This document shows, one piece after another, positions 53,668-63,265 of a stretch of DNA of 64,000 nucleotides; the first letter of the stretch is position 1, and each line of letters begins with the position of its first letter. The position numbers were made by a program, and so were the translations under genes. This DNA is from Streptomyces venezuelae (GTDB taxonomy: Bacteria; Actinomycetota; Actinomycetes; Streptomycetales; Streptomycetaceae), in the NCBI RefSeq assembly GCF_008642275.1, contig NZ_CP029189.1, forward strand, positions 6,430,001 through 6,494,000, written 5' to 3'. Below the pieces are notes generated by a model. That model saw nothing but the letters and a program-made list of their open reading frames with translations, did no database searches and had not been told where the DNA came from.

Positions 53668-53696
53668 TTGACCGAGCGCTTGGCCAGTTTTAGCTT
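53668..53696 (+). promoter_or_regulatory. Operator/promoter of deiminase 4
   Basis: TTGACC at 53668-53673, a 17-bp spacer, TAGCTT at 53691-53696. Inside lies the near-palindrome TGACCGAGCGCTTGGCCA (53669-53686) centred on AGCGCT. The layout copies sites a-e with a different repressor site. Confidence 0.7.
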
Positions 53697-53749
53697 TCCG
53701 GTCAACCCCGCTGTCCCCGCGGGGAGTTGAGTCATCGGAGGACCCCCAC

Positions 53750-54907
53750 ATGAACGATCACGCAGTGAACCGGCCCGCAGCCGAGGGCATGGGCAGACGC
53801 AGGTTCCTGGCAGCCGCGGGACTCACCGCCGCCGCGGCCGCACTGGCCGCGGCCGAAGGACGGGCCGGGGCGGCGCCGGCACCCCGCCCGGCGGCGGCGG
53901 GCGCCTTCCGCGTGCCCGTCGAGGACGTCCGGCACACCCGCACCTGGATGGCCTGGCCGGACTCCACCGCCATCTGGGGCAACACCCTCGGCGGCGTCCA
54001 GCAGGACATCGCGCTCATCGCGCGGACCATCGCCAAGTACGAGCCGGTCTTCATCTGCGCCAACTCCGGCAGCGCCGCCAAGGCCCGCTCGATGTGCGGC
54101 TCCGCCGTCACCGTCATCGCCACCATCCCCGTCGACGACTGCTGGATGCGCGACACGGGACCCGTCTTCCGCACCGACGGGTCCGGCGCTCTGGACGCCG
54201 TCGGCCTCAACTTCAACGGCTGGGGCAAGAAGCAGGCCCACTCCCGGGACAACCTGGTCGCCGGACGGATCGCCTCCTACGTCGGGGTCCCCTTCACCGC
54301 CGCCGCCCTGGTCGGCGAGGGTGGAGCGGTCGAACAGGACGGCGCCGGAACCCTGATGGCGACCCGCAGCAGCCTGGTCAACAAGAACCGCAACCCCAAC
54401 AAGACGCAGGCGCAGATCGAGTCCGCCCTGCTCGCCGCCTACGGCGCCACCAAGCTCATCTGGTTCGACGGGGTCAAGGGCCAGGACATCACCGACGACC
54501 ACGTCGACGCGACCTCACGCTTCCTCGCCCCCGGCAGGGCCGCCGTCCAGATGCCCCTGGCCTCGGACAACGACGTGTACGCCAAGGACGCCCGCCAGCA
54601 GTACCAGATCCTCTCCGCGTCCACCGCCGCCAACGGCGCACGCATGACGGTCGACCAGATCCAGGGCCCCGACTACAACAAGATCCGCTCCTCCAACCCG
54701 GACTTCCTCGCCTCCTACGCCAACTACTACCTGTGCAACGGCGCCGTCATCAGTGCCCACTTCGGCGACACCCGCGCCGACACCGCCGCGAAGGCCACCC
54801 TGGCCCGGCTCTACCCCGGCCGCACCGTCGAGCAGCTCAACATCGACCGGCTCGGCACCGGCGGCGGCGGGATCCACTGCGTCACCCAGCAGCAGCCCGT
54901 CCCGTAG
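53750..54907 (+). CDS. Tat-exported agmatine-deiminase/PAD-family protein (deiminase 4)
   Basis: 385 residues. The Tat signal GRRRFLAAAGLTAAAAALAA is followed by an Ala/Pro-rich mature start. PF04371 motifs: DDCWMRDTGPVF, LNFNGWGKKQ, EGGAVEQDGAGTLMATRSS, His 251 in DITDDHVDA, nucleophile Cys 377 in GGGGIHCVTQ. It shares the DITDxHxD variant with deiminases 1 and 2 but has DGAGT instead of DGEGT. Controlled by its own divergent TetR and closed by a strong hairpin, so a separate transcription unit. Confidence 0.9.
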   Translation: MNDHAVNRPAAEGMGRRRFLAAAGLTAAAAALAAAEGRAGAAPAPRPAAAGAFRVPVEDVRHTRTWMAWPDSTAIWGNTLGGVQQDIALIARTIAKYEPVFICANSGSAAKARSMCGSAVTVIATIPVDDCWMRDTGPVFRTDGSGALDAVGLNFNGWGKKQAHSRDNLVAGRIASYVGVPFTAAALVGEGGAVEQDGAGTLMATRSSLVNKNRNPNKTQAQIESALLAAYGATKLIWFDGVKGQDITDDHVDATSRFLAPGRAAVQMPLASDNDVYAKDARQQYQILSASTAANGARMTVDQIQGPDYNKIRSSNPDFLASYANYYLCNGAVISAHFGDTRADTAAKATLARLYPGRTVEQLNIDRLGTGGGGIHCVTQQQPVP

Positions 54908-54918
54908 ACCGGGACCAG

Positions 54919-54948
54919 GGGCCGTTCCGGAGCGATCCGGAACGGCCC
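54919..54948. terminator. Deiminase 4 terminator
   Basis: A perfect 13-bp stem, GGGCCGTTCCGGA with TCCGGAACGGCCC, loop GCGA, 11 bp after the stop. Confidence 0.85.
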
Positions 54949-55075
54949 TCCGGTGCTACCGGGCGCGAACAGGGACGAGATACCGCCATTCGGGAAAACC
55001 CTTGGACCACGCGGACGCCGCCACGGGACACTTCGGTTCCTGCAAGCCGCCCGCACACAACAGCACAGGGTTGTC

Positions 55076-56893
55076 ATGGGAACGCCTGAATCGCCCGAAA
55101 CCCCACCGGGCAAGGGCCCGGTACTCCTCGCACTTCGCTACTACGGACGGGAACTGGTCCGCCACCGATGGCTGACCGCACCCGCGATGCTGCTCCCGGC
55201 GCTGGGCAACATCGGCATCAACTACATCGCGCCGCTGATCGTCGCCAAGCTCGTCGGCCGCATCGCCGGCGGTGGCAGCCCCACCGTCGACGCGATGCTG
55301 CCGTACGTCCTCGCCTTCGCCGGAGTCCTGCTCCTCGCGGAGGCGCTGTGGCGCCTCGGCCTGCACTGCCTCAACCGACTCGACGCCCGCGGCATCGAGC
55401 GCCTGTACATCGTCGGCATGGACGAACTCTTCGCCAAGGACGCCGCGTTCTTCCACGACAACTTCGCCGGATCGCTGACCAAGCGGGTGCTGAGCTTCGC
55501 CTCCCGCTTCGAGGAGTTCGTCGACACCCTGACCTTCTCGGTCATGGGCAGTTTCGTGCCCCTGGTGTTCGCCTCCGTGGTGCTGTGGCAGTACGACCCG
55601 CTGCTCGTGGCCGGCCTCCTGGTCATGATCGCCGTGACGGCACTGGGTGTGGCACCGCTGATCCGGCGCCGCCAAGGGCTCGTCGCCCAGCGCGAGGAGG
55701 CGATCGCCCGGGTGTCGGGGCACGTCGCCGACAGCCTGATGAACATGGACACCGTCCGGGCCTTCGCCGCCGAGGAACGCGAGGCGGCCGAACACCGCTC
55801 GCGCGTCGCCGAGTCGCGCCGGCTCACGCTGCGCTCCTGGGACTACGGCAACCTGCGCATCGACACGGTGGTCGCACCGATGTCCGTACTGACCAACGCG
55901 CTCGGTCTGCTGCTCGCCGTCACGCTCGGCGGGGGAGAACACGGCGTGGAGGCGGTCATCGTCGCCTTCACCTACTACGCCAGCGCGACACGGATCATGT
56001 TCGAGTTCAACCAGATCTACCGCCGGCTGGAGAGCTCGATGACGGAGGCCGCGCAGTTCACCGAACTGCTGCTCACGCCGCCGACCGTACTCGACCCGGC
56101 ATCCCCCGAGCCGCTGCGGCCCGGGTCCTCCGACGTCCGCTTCGAGCGGGTCACCTTCGCCCACGGCGGCGGCAAACCGCTCTTCGACAGCCTCGACCTG
56201 AACGTGCCCGGCGGGACGAAGATCGGCCTCGTCGGCCGCTCCGGGGGAGGCAAGACCACACTCACCCGGCTGCTGATGCGGATGACGGACATCGAGTCCG
56301 GCCGGATCCTGATCGGCGGCCAGGACATCACCCGGCTGCGCCAGGCCGACCTGCGCAGCCTGATCGCCTACGTCCCGCAGGACCCGGCGATGTTCCACCG
56401 CACCCTGCGGGACAACATCGCCTTCGCCCGGCCGGACGCCACCGAGGCCGAGATCCGCCGCGCGGCCGAGGCGGCCCACGTCACGGAGTTCACCGACGCC
56501 CTGCCCGACGGCTTCGACACCATGGTGGGCGAGCGCGGAGTCAAGCTCTCCGGCGGGCAGCGCCAGCGCGTCGCGCTCGCCCGGGCGATCCTGCGCGACG
56601 CGCCGATCCTCCTGCTGGACGAGGCGACCAGCGCCCTGGACTCGGAGAGCGAGATCCTCGTCCAGGAGGCCCTGTGGCGGCTCATGGAGGGCAGGACGGC
56701 CCTCGTGGTGGCACACCGGCTGAGTACGGTCGCGAACATGGACCAGCTCGTCGTCCTCGACCGGGGACGCATCGTCGAACACGGCACGCACCAGGAACTG
56801 CTCACCTCGGACGGCGCCTACGCGAAGCTGTGGCAGCACCAGTCGGGAGGCTTCATCGACGACACCCCCGCCGCGCGCTCCGACCTGCGCTGA
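55076..56893 (+). CDS. ABC exporter (fused permease-ATPase half transporter)
   Basis: 605 residues. A type I exporter membrane domain with six helices (~25-330), then the ATPase: Walker A GRSGGGKTTLTRLLMRM, Q-loop VPQDPAMFHRTLRDNIAF, signature LSGGQRQRVALARAI, Walker B ILLLDEATSALDSESE, H-loop VVAHRLSTV. It works as a dimer; lipid, peptide or drug substrates are all possible. ATG 55076 has no strong ribosome site. A single gene between the deiminase cluster and the carbonic anhydrase gene. Confidence 0.9.
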   Translation: MGTPESPETPPGKGPVLLALRYYGRELVRHRWLTAPAMLLPALGNIGINYIAPLIVAKLVGRIAGGGSPTVDAMLPYVLAFAGVLLLAEALWRLGLHCLNRLDARGIERLYIVGMDELFAKDAAFFHDNFAGSLTKRVLSFASRFEEFVDTLTFSVMGSFVPLVFASVVLWQYDPLLVAGLLVMIAVTALGVAPLIRRRQGLVAQREEAIARVSGHVADSLMNMDTVRAFAAEEREAAEHRSRVAESRRLTLRSWDYGNLRIDTVVAPMSVLTNALGLLLAVTLGGGEHGVEAVIVAFTYYASATRIMFEFNQIYRRLESSMTEAAQFTELLLTPPTVLDPASPEPLRPGSSDVRFERVTFAHGGGKPLFDSLDLNVPGGTKIGLVGRSGGGKTTLTRLLMRMTDIESGRILIGGQDITRLRQADLRSLIAYVPQDPAMFHRTLRDNIAFARPDATEAEIRRAAEAAHVTEFTDALPDGFDTMVGERGVKLSGGQRQRVALARAILRDAPILLLDEATSALDSESEILVQEALWRLMEGRTALVVAHRLSTVANMDQLVVLDRGRIVEHGTHQELLTSDGAYAKLWQHQSGGFIDDTPAARSDLR

Positions 56894-57055
56894 CCGCACG
56901 CTCCGACCTCCGCTGACCGCGGGCCCGGCCCGCCGGGCCCGCCCCGCGCGGTGATCGGCGGGGGTCGGCGGACCTGATCCCGAGACCCCGCCGAGTGGCC
57001 GCACCCGAGAGCGGCGCCCGCCCTCCCCACGGGAAGGTGCGTAGCTTGTCCGAAT

Positions 57056-57793
57056 ATGAGCTTCCCTGTTGAACGTCACGGCAGCCCGGGGCGGCGCCGG
57101 CTGCTCCGGGTGGTACTGACCGGCACGGTCGCCCTGGGGGCCGGACTGGTGTCCGGATCCCCCCGCGCCCCCGAGGCCCCCGTCACCGGGGGGCCCGGAA
57201 GGGTCCGGCCCGCCACCCCCGCATCCGCGCTCCGCGAGCTGGAGACGGGCAACGCGCGCTGGCGGACCCTGCACGAGCGGCACCCCGACGAGACGCGGAC
57301 CATCCGCCAGACGCTGGTCGCCGGCCAGCACCCCTTCGCCGTCGTCCTCGGCTGCGTCGACTCCCGTGTCCCGCCGGAGCTCGTCTTCGACCAGGGGCTG
57401 GGCGATCTGCTGACCGTACGGTCTGCGGGCGAGGTCCTGGACGAGGCGGTGCTCGGCAGCATCGCCTACGGAGTCCTCGAACTGGGCATCCCGCTGATCG
57501 TCGTCCTGGGCCACCAGTCGTGCGGGGCGGTCGCGGCGGCCGTCCGGGCCGACGAGGGCGGGCCCGCGCTGCCGGGCCACATGCAGTACCTGGTCGACCA
57601 GATCCACCCGGCGGTCGACCACACCCTGCGCGGGGACGCACGGATCGACGCGGCGATCACCGCGAACGTACGGCTGGTGCGGGCGCGGCTCGCCGCGGAA
57701 CCGGAGCTCGCCGCCAGGATCGCGGCCGGGGACCTGGCCGTCGTGGGAGCCCGGTACGAACTCACCAGCCAGCGGGTCCGCCGGATCGGCTGA
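57056..57793 (+). CDS. Secreted beta-carbonic anhydrase
   Basis: 245 residues. The N-terminus has RRRLLRVVLTGTVALGAGLV, a possible Tat or Sec signal ending near residue 35. The beta-class zinc ligands are visible: Cys in VLGCVDSRVPPELVF with its Asp/Arg dyad, and His-x2-Cys in VLGHQSCGAVAAAV. It hydrates CO2 to bicarbonate, here outside the membrane. ATG 57056 lacks a clear Shine-Dalgarno. It may buffer pH or CO2; an exported deiminase and amino-acid oxidase nearby both release ammonia, but that link is only suggestive. Confidence 0.88.
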   Translation: MSFPVERHGSPGRRRLLRVVLTGTVALGAGLVSGSPRAPEAPVTGGPGRVRPATPASALRELETGNARWRTLHERHPDETRTIRQTLVAGQHPFAVVLGCVDSRVPPELVFDQGLGDLLTVRSAGEVLDEAVLGSIAYGVLELGIPLIVVLGHQSCGAVAAAVRADEGGPALPGHMQYLVDQIHPAVDHTLRGDARIDAAITANVRLVRARLAAEPELAARIAAGDLAVVGARYELTSQRVRRIG

Positions 57794-57970
57794 CGGCGCG
57801 GTCCGCCGGGTCCGCCGGCCGGGACGAGGCGGCGCGGTCCGGCGCCGTCCGGTCCGGCACGAATCCCAGTTCGTCAGCATCGGCGGGCCGGCACCGCACG
57901 TCCGGATGATTGTTGCCCTCACGGATGCCTTTGGGCGATCAAGAAGCTCGGAGGCCGGGAGAGTTGACAC

Positions 57971-59932
57971 ATGATCACCGATACCGTGCCCGCGCCCGAC
58001 CCCACCCCGGGCACCCCCGGCGAGCCCGCCCCGGCCCCTTCCCGCCGCCCCTCCCGCCGAAAGGTCATCGGCGGTGCGGCCGCCGTCGCGGGAGTCGGCG
58101 CCCTCTCGGTCGCCGCCGCCTCCGCCGGCACCCCGCAGGCCCCCTCCGGCTCGGCACGCCCCGACTGGGACACCTGCCTCACCATCGCCCGGGCCGTCCT
58201 CGTACGCGACGAGGACGACGAACCCCTGGTGCCCCGATACTCCGACATCCTGCTGAAGAACGGCCTGCCCCGCTCCCGTACCCGCAAGAAGGTGCTGATC
58301 GTCGGTGCCGGGCCCGCCGGGCTCACCGCCGCGCACCTGCTGCGCGAGGCCGGGCACCAGGTCACCGTGATCGAGGCCAACGGCAACCGGGTGGGCGGCC
58401 GGATCAAGACCTTCCGCACCGGCGGCCACGAGAAGTCCGCCGCCCCCTTCGCCGACCCGAAGCAGTACGCCGAGGCCGGCGCGATGCGCATTCCCGACAG
58501 CCACCCCCTGGTCACCGGGCTCATCGACAGCCTCGGCCTGAAGCGCCGGCGCTTCCACCTGGTCGACGTCGACGGCTCGGGCCGCCCCGCCTACCGCACG
58601 TGGATCCACGTCAACGGCATCCGCGTCCGCCGCGCCGACTACGCGCGCAGCCCCCAGGCCCTCAACAAGTCCTTCGGGGTCCCGGCGGCCTACGAGTCCC
58701 TGCCCGCCGCACAGATCGTCCGCAACGCCTTCGCCCCCGTGCGCAAGGAGATCGAGGGCAAGAAGGACAAGCAGCTCGTCGAGGGCTGGGCCCGCGTCAT
58801 CCAGCGCTACGGCCACATGTCGATGTACCGCTTCCTGACCGAGGAGGCGAAGCTCGACGAGCGGACGATCGATCTGATCGGCACCGTCGAGAACCTCACC
58901 TCCCGCCTGCACCTCGCCTTCGTGCACAGCTTCATCGGAGCTTCGCTGATCAGCCCGGACACCGCCTTCTTCGAACTGCCCGGCGGCACCGCCACCCTGG
59001 CGGACGCCCTCTACGCCCGTGTCGACGACCTCGTGCGGCTCGACCGCCGTGCCACCCGGATCACCCACGGGGAGGACGGGGTCAGCATCGAGACCGTCTC
59101 CGAGGGCCGCGGCGGCAGCCCCGTACGGCGCGAGACCTTCACCGGCGACACCGCGATCATCACCGTGCCCTTCTCCGGGCTGCGCCACATCCCGGTCGCG
59201 CCCGCGCTCTCGTACGGCAAGCGGCGCGCGATCACCGAGCTGCACTACGACGCGGCGACCAAGGTCCTGCTGGAATTCAGCCGCCGCTGGTGGGAGTTCG
59301 ACGAGGCCGACTGGAAGCGCGAGCTGGAGGCGGTCCAGCCCGGTCTGTACCGCAAGTACCAGCTCGGGCAGACCCCGGCGGACGGCTCCCTGCTCGGCGC
59401 ACACGCGTCGGTCCCCGACCGCGGCATCCCGGCCGGGCAGCGGGCCCACTACGCGGCCTGCCGCCCCGTCACCCGCGACCAGCCCGAGGCGGCCCACGTC
59501 ATCGGCGGCGGCTCCGCCACCGACAACCCCAACCGCTTCATGTTCCAGCCCTCCTACCCCGTCGAGGGCAGCGCGGGCGGGGTCGTCCTCGCTTCCTACA
59601 GCTGGTCGGACGACGCCCTGAAGTGGGACTCCCTGGACGACGAGGAGCGCTACCCGCGCGCGCTCGCCGGCGTGCAGGAGGTGTTCGGGCAGCGGATCGA
59701 GGTGTTCTACACCGGCGTCGGGCGCACCCAGTCCTGGATGCGCGACCCGTACGCCTACGGCGAGGCCTCCGTACTGCTGCCCGGCCAGCACACCGAGCTC
59801 TTCCCCCACGTCCGCAGGGCCGAAGGGAACCTGCACTTCGCCGGGTGCCACACCTCGATCAAGCCGGCCTGGATCGAGGGCGCCCTGGAGTCCGCGGTCC
59901 GCACCGCACTGGAGGTCCACTCGACCCTCTGA
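57971..59932 (+). CDS. Tat-exported L-amino-acid oxidase (L-glutamate-oxidase-like)
   Basis: 653 residues. The Tat-like motif [20 protein letters not shown] is followed by an FAD-binding domain: [20 protein letters not shown] (GxGxxG), then [12 protein letters not shown]. Blocks closely match Streptomyces L-glutamate oxidase: [55 protein letters not shown] in part, [18 protein letters not shown] and [15 protein letters not shown], ending [14 protein letters not shown]. It makes a 2-oxo acid, ammonia and hydrogen peroxide. The substrate could be glutamate, arginine or another L-amino acid. ATG 57971 with GGGAGAG upstream. Confidence 0.88.
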   Translation: MITDTVPAPDPTPGTPGEPAPAPSRRPSRRKVIGGAAAVAGVGALSVAAASAGTPQAPSGSARPDWDTCLTIARAVLVRDEDDEPLVPRYSDILLKNGLPRSRTRKKVLIVGAGPAGLTAAHLLREAGHQVTVIEANGNRVGGRIKTFRTGGHEKSAAPFADPKQYAEAGAMRIPDSHPLVTGLIDSLGLKRRRFHLVDVDGSGRPAYRTWIHVNGIRVRRADYARSPQALNKSFGVPAAYESLPAAQIVRNAFAPVRKEIEGKKDKQLVEGWARVIQRYGHMSMYRFLTEEAKLDERTIDLIGTVENLTSRLHLAFVHSFIGASLISPDTAFFELPGGTATLADALYARVDDLVRLDRRATRITHGEDGVSIETVSEGRGGSPVRRETFTGDTAIITVPFSGLRHIPVAPALSYGKRRAITELHYDAATKVLLEFSRRWWEFDEADWKRELEAVQPGLYRKYQLGQTPADGSLLGAHASVPDRGIPAGQRAHYAACRPVTRDQPEAAHVIGGGSATDNPNRFMFQPSYPVEGSAGGVVLASYSWSDDALKWDSLDDEERYPRALAGVQEVFGQRIEVFYTGVGRTQSWMRDPYAYGEASVLLPGQHTELFPHVRRAEGNLHFAGCHTSIKPAWIEGALESAVRTALEVHSTL

Positions 59933-59956
59933 GCGGGCGGCGGGCGGCGGGCGCCC

Positions 59957-61924
59957 TCAGCTCTCGGCGAGCACGATCAGCCAGTCGTGCTCGCCGAACC
60001 GGACCCGCTGCCCCTTGTCCGGATTGAGCCGCACCCCGTACCCGGGACCGGTGGCGGTCTCGGCGTGCAGCCGGTAGCCGACCGCGCACTCGCGGCGCCG
60101 GCGAGCCGACTCGACGAGGGTCGCGAACGTCACCTCGCGACCGGTGCGCACGTAGTCCGTCACCGGCTTCAGGTGGAACTCGTTCCCTTCCGCCTCGAAC
60201 AACTCCTCGAAGACGGCGGCGAGACAGGGGCTCTCCGAGATCTGGGTCATGAGGAGACTGATCAGCCGGCCGCTGACGATGAAGTCGGCGCCCTCCCGGG
60301 CCGGGGCCAGCAGCCGGTTGCCGTCGTCGGACATCTCCGTGGTGAGCGACAGCTCCCGGCCCGCCGCCTCCCCGACGGCCCGCAGATGCAGCAGGGTGAC
60401 CAGGGTCCGGTCGTCCGTCTCCGTCCCGGTCTCCGGCACGAGACCGAGGTCGACCGCGCGGGCGGGCGGCAGGGCCGCCGCGTGGGGGACCGGATCGTGT
60501 CCGGTCTCGCCGATGACGATCACCCTGTCGTACGAGGGCACGTCCAGCTTGGCCAGCAGCTCGGGATCGGTGATGTCCCCACCGTGGAAGACCACTTCGA
60601 GGTGGCTGCGCGCCCGCGGGACACCGGTGGCGGCGCGCGTGCGCACGACGTCGGCGAGCGATACGACGTCGAGCGTGGTCCCGGGGCCGACGAACTGGTC
60701 GAGCTGCTCCACGACGAGCGGTGCGCGGCGGTTCCAGCCGAGCAGGAGCAGCCGTTCGGCCCCGGGCGTCCTGGGCCGGGCCGTGACGATCGCGTCCTGG
60801 TCGACGTACGGGGAGGCGTCCGCCGGCACGGCCGTGTCGTCGTCCTCCGAGATGAGGATGATCCGGTCGTCCGCGCCGATCGTCGTCCCGGGGCACGGGT
60901 TGAGGGCGACACGGCCGTCGGCGTGCAGCAGACCGACCACCGAGGACGTGGTGAACGCCAGCAGGGCCTCGCCGAAGGTGCGTCCGGCGAGGCCCCGGGC
61001 TGCGGCGGTGTAGAACTCGTCGCCCGCGAAGTCGAGCAGTTCCTGGTAGACCAGCGACAGACCGGGCTCGCGGGCGGTCTGGACGAGGAGCCGGGCGATG
61101 ATGTCGTCGACACACAGGACGTGGCCGCCGGGCCCCGCGGCCAGCCGGGCGGTGAGACGGCTGCGGGTGTCGCGCACGGCGGCGACCACGACCGCCCCGC
61201 CGGGCCCGGGGACCGCCGCGCCGAGGGCGAGGAGCGTCTTCACCACCTGGGCGTCGCCGGCGTCCCCCTCGGGGGGCAGCACGAGGACGGCCTTCGCCGT
61301 CCCCGGACTCACCCGGGCCAGCTCGGCGGGGTCGGTGGTGCGGCCGTTGCGGCAGATGATCCGCGTCGTTCCGGTGCCGAGCGGGGTGCCGGCGAAGGAG
61401 GTGGCGATCTCCTCCTCCATCTCCACCTTGTCCTTCGGTGCGAGGACGGCCACGGCCGCCCTGCGCTGGTTGGCGTTGGCGGCCACGAGCTCCCCGACCA
61501 CCGGAAAGATCTGGTCCGACCAGCCCAGCAGGACGGTGTGCCCGGATTCCAGCACGGTGGAGTGGCCGCGGCGCAGCAGCATGATGCGCCGGTTGATGCC
61601 GGTGGTGATCAGACCGACCAGGGTGGAGACGAACAGCAGGGCGGTCAGTGCCAGGACGACGGAGGCCAGCACGTAGAGCGGGGAGCCGACCGCGCCCCCG
61701 ATCTTGAGCGTCTGCCCCACGCTGACCCACACGGCGCCGAGCCGGCCGGAGAGGGTCGCCGGGGCGGCCCGGTCGGCCCATACGAGCACCGTGCTCGCCG
61801 GGACCACGACGGCGAGACAGGCCAGGGCGAACCAGCCGATGAGCGCGGTGGTGCCGCCCGCGACCAGATGGTCGAACCGGTACCGCAGGCGCAGCCGTAA
61901 GGACGTCGTGTGCCGCTGCGCCAT
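59957..61924 (-). CDS. CASTOR/POLLUX-like ion channel with RCK-type domains
   Basis: 655 residues. Two N-terminal membrane helices (TTALIGWFALACLAVVVPAS and SPLYVLASVVLALTALLFVS) flank a pore-like loop, with no K-channel GYG filter. Rossmann-type regulatory domains follow (SGHTVLLGWSDQIFPVVGEL, AERLLLLGWNRRAPLVVEQL). This matches the CASTOR/POLLUX/DMI1 family of cation channels, which includes a streptomycete branch. It probably conducts K+ or Ca2+ under ligand control. Convergent with the oxidase gene. Confidence 0.85.
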   Translation of the reverse strand: MAQRHTTSLRLRLRYRFDHLVAGGTTALIGWFALACLAVVVPASTVLVWADRAAPATLSGRLGAVWVSVGQTLKIGGAVGSPLYVLASVVLALTALLFVSTLVGLITTGINRRIMLLRRGHSTVLESGHTVLLGWSDQIFPVVGELVAANANQRRAAVAVLAPKDKVEMEEEIATSFAGTPLGTGTTRIICRNGRTTDPAELARVSPGTAKAVLVLPPEGDAGDAQVVKTLLALGAAVPGPGGAVVVAAVRDTRSRLTARLAAGPGGHVLCVDDIIARLLVQTAREPGLSLVYQELLDFAGDEFYTAAARGLAGRTFGEALLAFTTSSVVGLLHADGRVALNPCPGTTIGADDRIILISEDDDTAVPADASPYVDQDAIVTARPRTPGAERLLLLGWNRRAPLVVEQLDQFVGPGTTLDVVSLADVVRTRAATGVPRARSHLEVVFHGGDITDPELLAKLDVPSYDRVIVIGETGHDPVPHAAALPPARAVDLGLVPETGTETDDRTLVTLLHLRAVGEAAGRELSLTTEMSDDGNRLLAPAREGADFIVSGRLISLLMTQISESPCLAAVFEELFEAEGNEFHLKPVTDYVRTGREVTFATLVESARRRRECAVGYRLHAETATGPGYGVRLNPDKGQRVRFGEHDWLIVLAES

Positions 61925-62004
61925 GAGAACTCCCTCGCCTCCAGTGCTGCTAACCCCCGGGCGCCCGCCCGGTTACGGGTGAACCGCCCCCGGAGGGCGG
62001 CCGG

Positions 62005-62586
62005 TCAGGAGTCCAGCGCCGCGATGATCTCGTCCGTGGTGCTGACCTTGCCGATGCGGGGAAAGATCTTGCCGAAGGTGTGGTCGTGCGAGTCGGGGTC
62101 GGTGTCGGCGGTGGCGTCCTCGGCGAAGACCACGTCGTAGCTGAGCTCCCACGCCGTCCGGGCGGTGGACTCGACGCCGACGCTGCTGGAGATGCCGGCC
62201 AGCACGATGCGGTGGATGCCGCGGCGGCGCAGCTGGAGGTCCAGTTCGGTACCGGTGAAGGCGCCCCAGTGGCGTTTGGTGACGACCACGTCCCCGAGGG
62301 CTGCCAGCTCGGCCGGGATCTCGGAGAACGCGGCGGGCGGGGCGGAGGCCGGGCCGGGGCGGTCCACGTTCGCGGTGGGCAGGTCGCCGCCGTCCGGGGA
62401 CCACGCCACCCTGACCAGGACCACGGGCAGCCGGTGGGCCCGGAACGCCCGGGCGAGCGCGATCCCCTTGCCCAGGATCTCGGGGGCGGGCTTCGCGGCG
62501 GGCCGTTCGAGGATGCCCGTCTGGAGGTCGATGAGGACGAGGGCGGTGTCCCCGCCGAGGGTGAGGCGGTGGGGTTCGGCGGTCAT
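62005..62586 (-). CDS. Isochorismatase-family cysteine hydrolase
   Basis: 193 residues. Catalytic triad region: TALVLIDLQTGIL (Asp), VVTKRHWGAFTGTELDLQL (Lys) and HRIVLAGISSSVGVESTA, where the usual nucleophile Cys position is occupied by Ser (SSSVGVESTAR rather than ..VC/T.C...). Members hydrolyse isochorismate, nicotinamide or carbamoyl compounds. The Ser at the Cys position makes activity doubtful or altered. ATG 62586 with GGAGG 5-7 nt upstream. Confidence 0.82.
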   Translation of the reverse strand: MTAEPHRLTLGGDTALVLIDLQTGILERPAAKPAPEILGKGIALARAFRAHRLPVVLVRVAWSPDGGDLPTANVDRPGPASAPPAAFSEIPAELAALGDVVVTKRHWGAFTGTELDLQLRRRGIHRIVLAGISSSVGVESTARTAWELSYDVVFAEDATADTDPDSHDHTFGKIFPRIGKVSTTDEIIAALDS

Positions 62587-62697
62587 GAGATCTCCTCCGA
62601 CGAAGTGGGGCATAGGGCGCAATTTACAAGGTGACCGGTCGATTTCCCCGGCCCGCCTGCCCCTCCCGTGGGATTCCTCCGCCCCTATGATGGGAAC

Positions 62698-63258
62698 GTG
62701 AGTACGAATACGGGGGAGTCCCGGCCCGCCCTGACGCCCGCGTTGACCGGGACCGAGCTGCTGCGCTGGTATTGGACCCTGGCCGAACTGAGTGCGCTCG
62801 CAAGGGAGATCGGCCTCCCGGCAGGCGGTGGCAAGGCGGCCGTCACCGCGCGGCTCGCCGCCGCCCTCGACGGACGTCCCGCGCCCGCCGCCCCGGCGGC
62901 CCCCACACCCCGGCGCGCCGGGCGCCAGCTCTCGGACCCCGTCACCGGCGCGACCGTGATCCCACCGGGCCAGCGCTGTAGTCAGGTGCTGCGCGCGTAC
63001 TTCGTCCGCGAGATCGGACCCGGCTTCCACTTCGACGCCTTCATGCGGGACTACGTCGCCCAACACGCGGGGCACACCCTCGCCGAGGCCGTCGCGCACT
63101 GGCACGCGACCCGCGCCCGGGCGGCCGGACCCCAGGAGGTGGGCGCGCAGTTTGAGTTCAACCGGTTCCTGCGCGCCTGGCACGCCGAGCACCCGGACGG
63201 GGCCCGCGCCGAGGCCCTGGCCGCGTGGCGGGCCCACCGGTCCCGCCCCCGGGACTGA
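62698..63258 (+). CDS. SAP-domain / DUF6434 protein
   Basis: 186 residues. A SAP-like helix-extended-loop-helix (LLRWYWTLAELSALAREIGL, GGKAAVTARLAAALDG) is followed by a DUF6434-like domain (PPGQRCSQVLRAYFVREIGP, FHFDAFMRDYVAQHAGHTLA, FEFNRFLRAWHAEHP). SAP modules often bind nucleic acid; the role here is unknown. GTG 62698. Confidence 0.75.
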   Translation: MSTNTGESRPALTPALTGTELLRWYWTLAELSALAREIGLPAGGGKAAVTARLAAALDGRPAPAAPAAPTPRRAGRQLSDPVTGATVIPPGQRCSQVLRAYFVREIGPGFHFDAFMRDYVAQHAGHTLAEAVAHWHATRARAAGPQEVGAQFEFNRFLRAWHAEHPDGARAEALAAWRAHRSRPRD

Positions 63259-63265
63259 CCACCCG

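Noticed and set aside
53668..53696. Sixth copy of the TTGACTGAA operator upstream of deiminase 4
   Set aside because: The palindrome there is centred on AGCGCT and shares only TTGAC with sites a-e, so it is a different site.
54956..59920. A 1,654-codon open frame on the minus strand
   Set aside because: It is antisense to the ABC exporter, carbonic anhydrase and oxidase genes and exists only because of G+C-biased third positions; it shows no protein family pattern.
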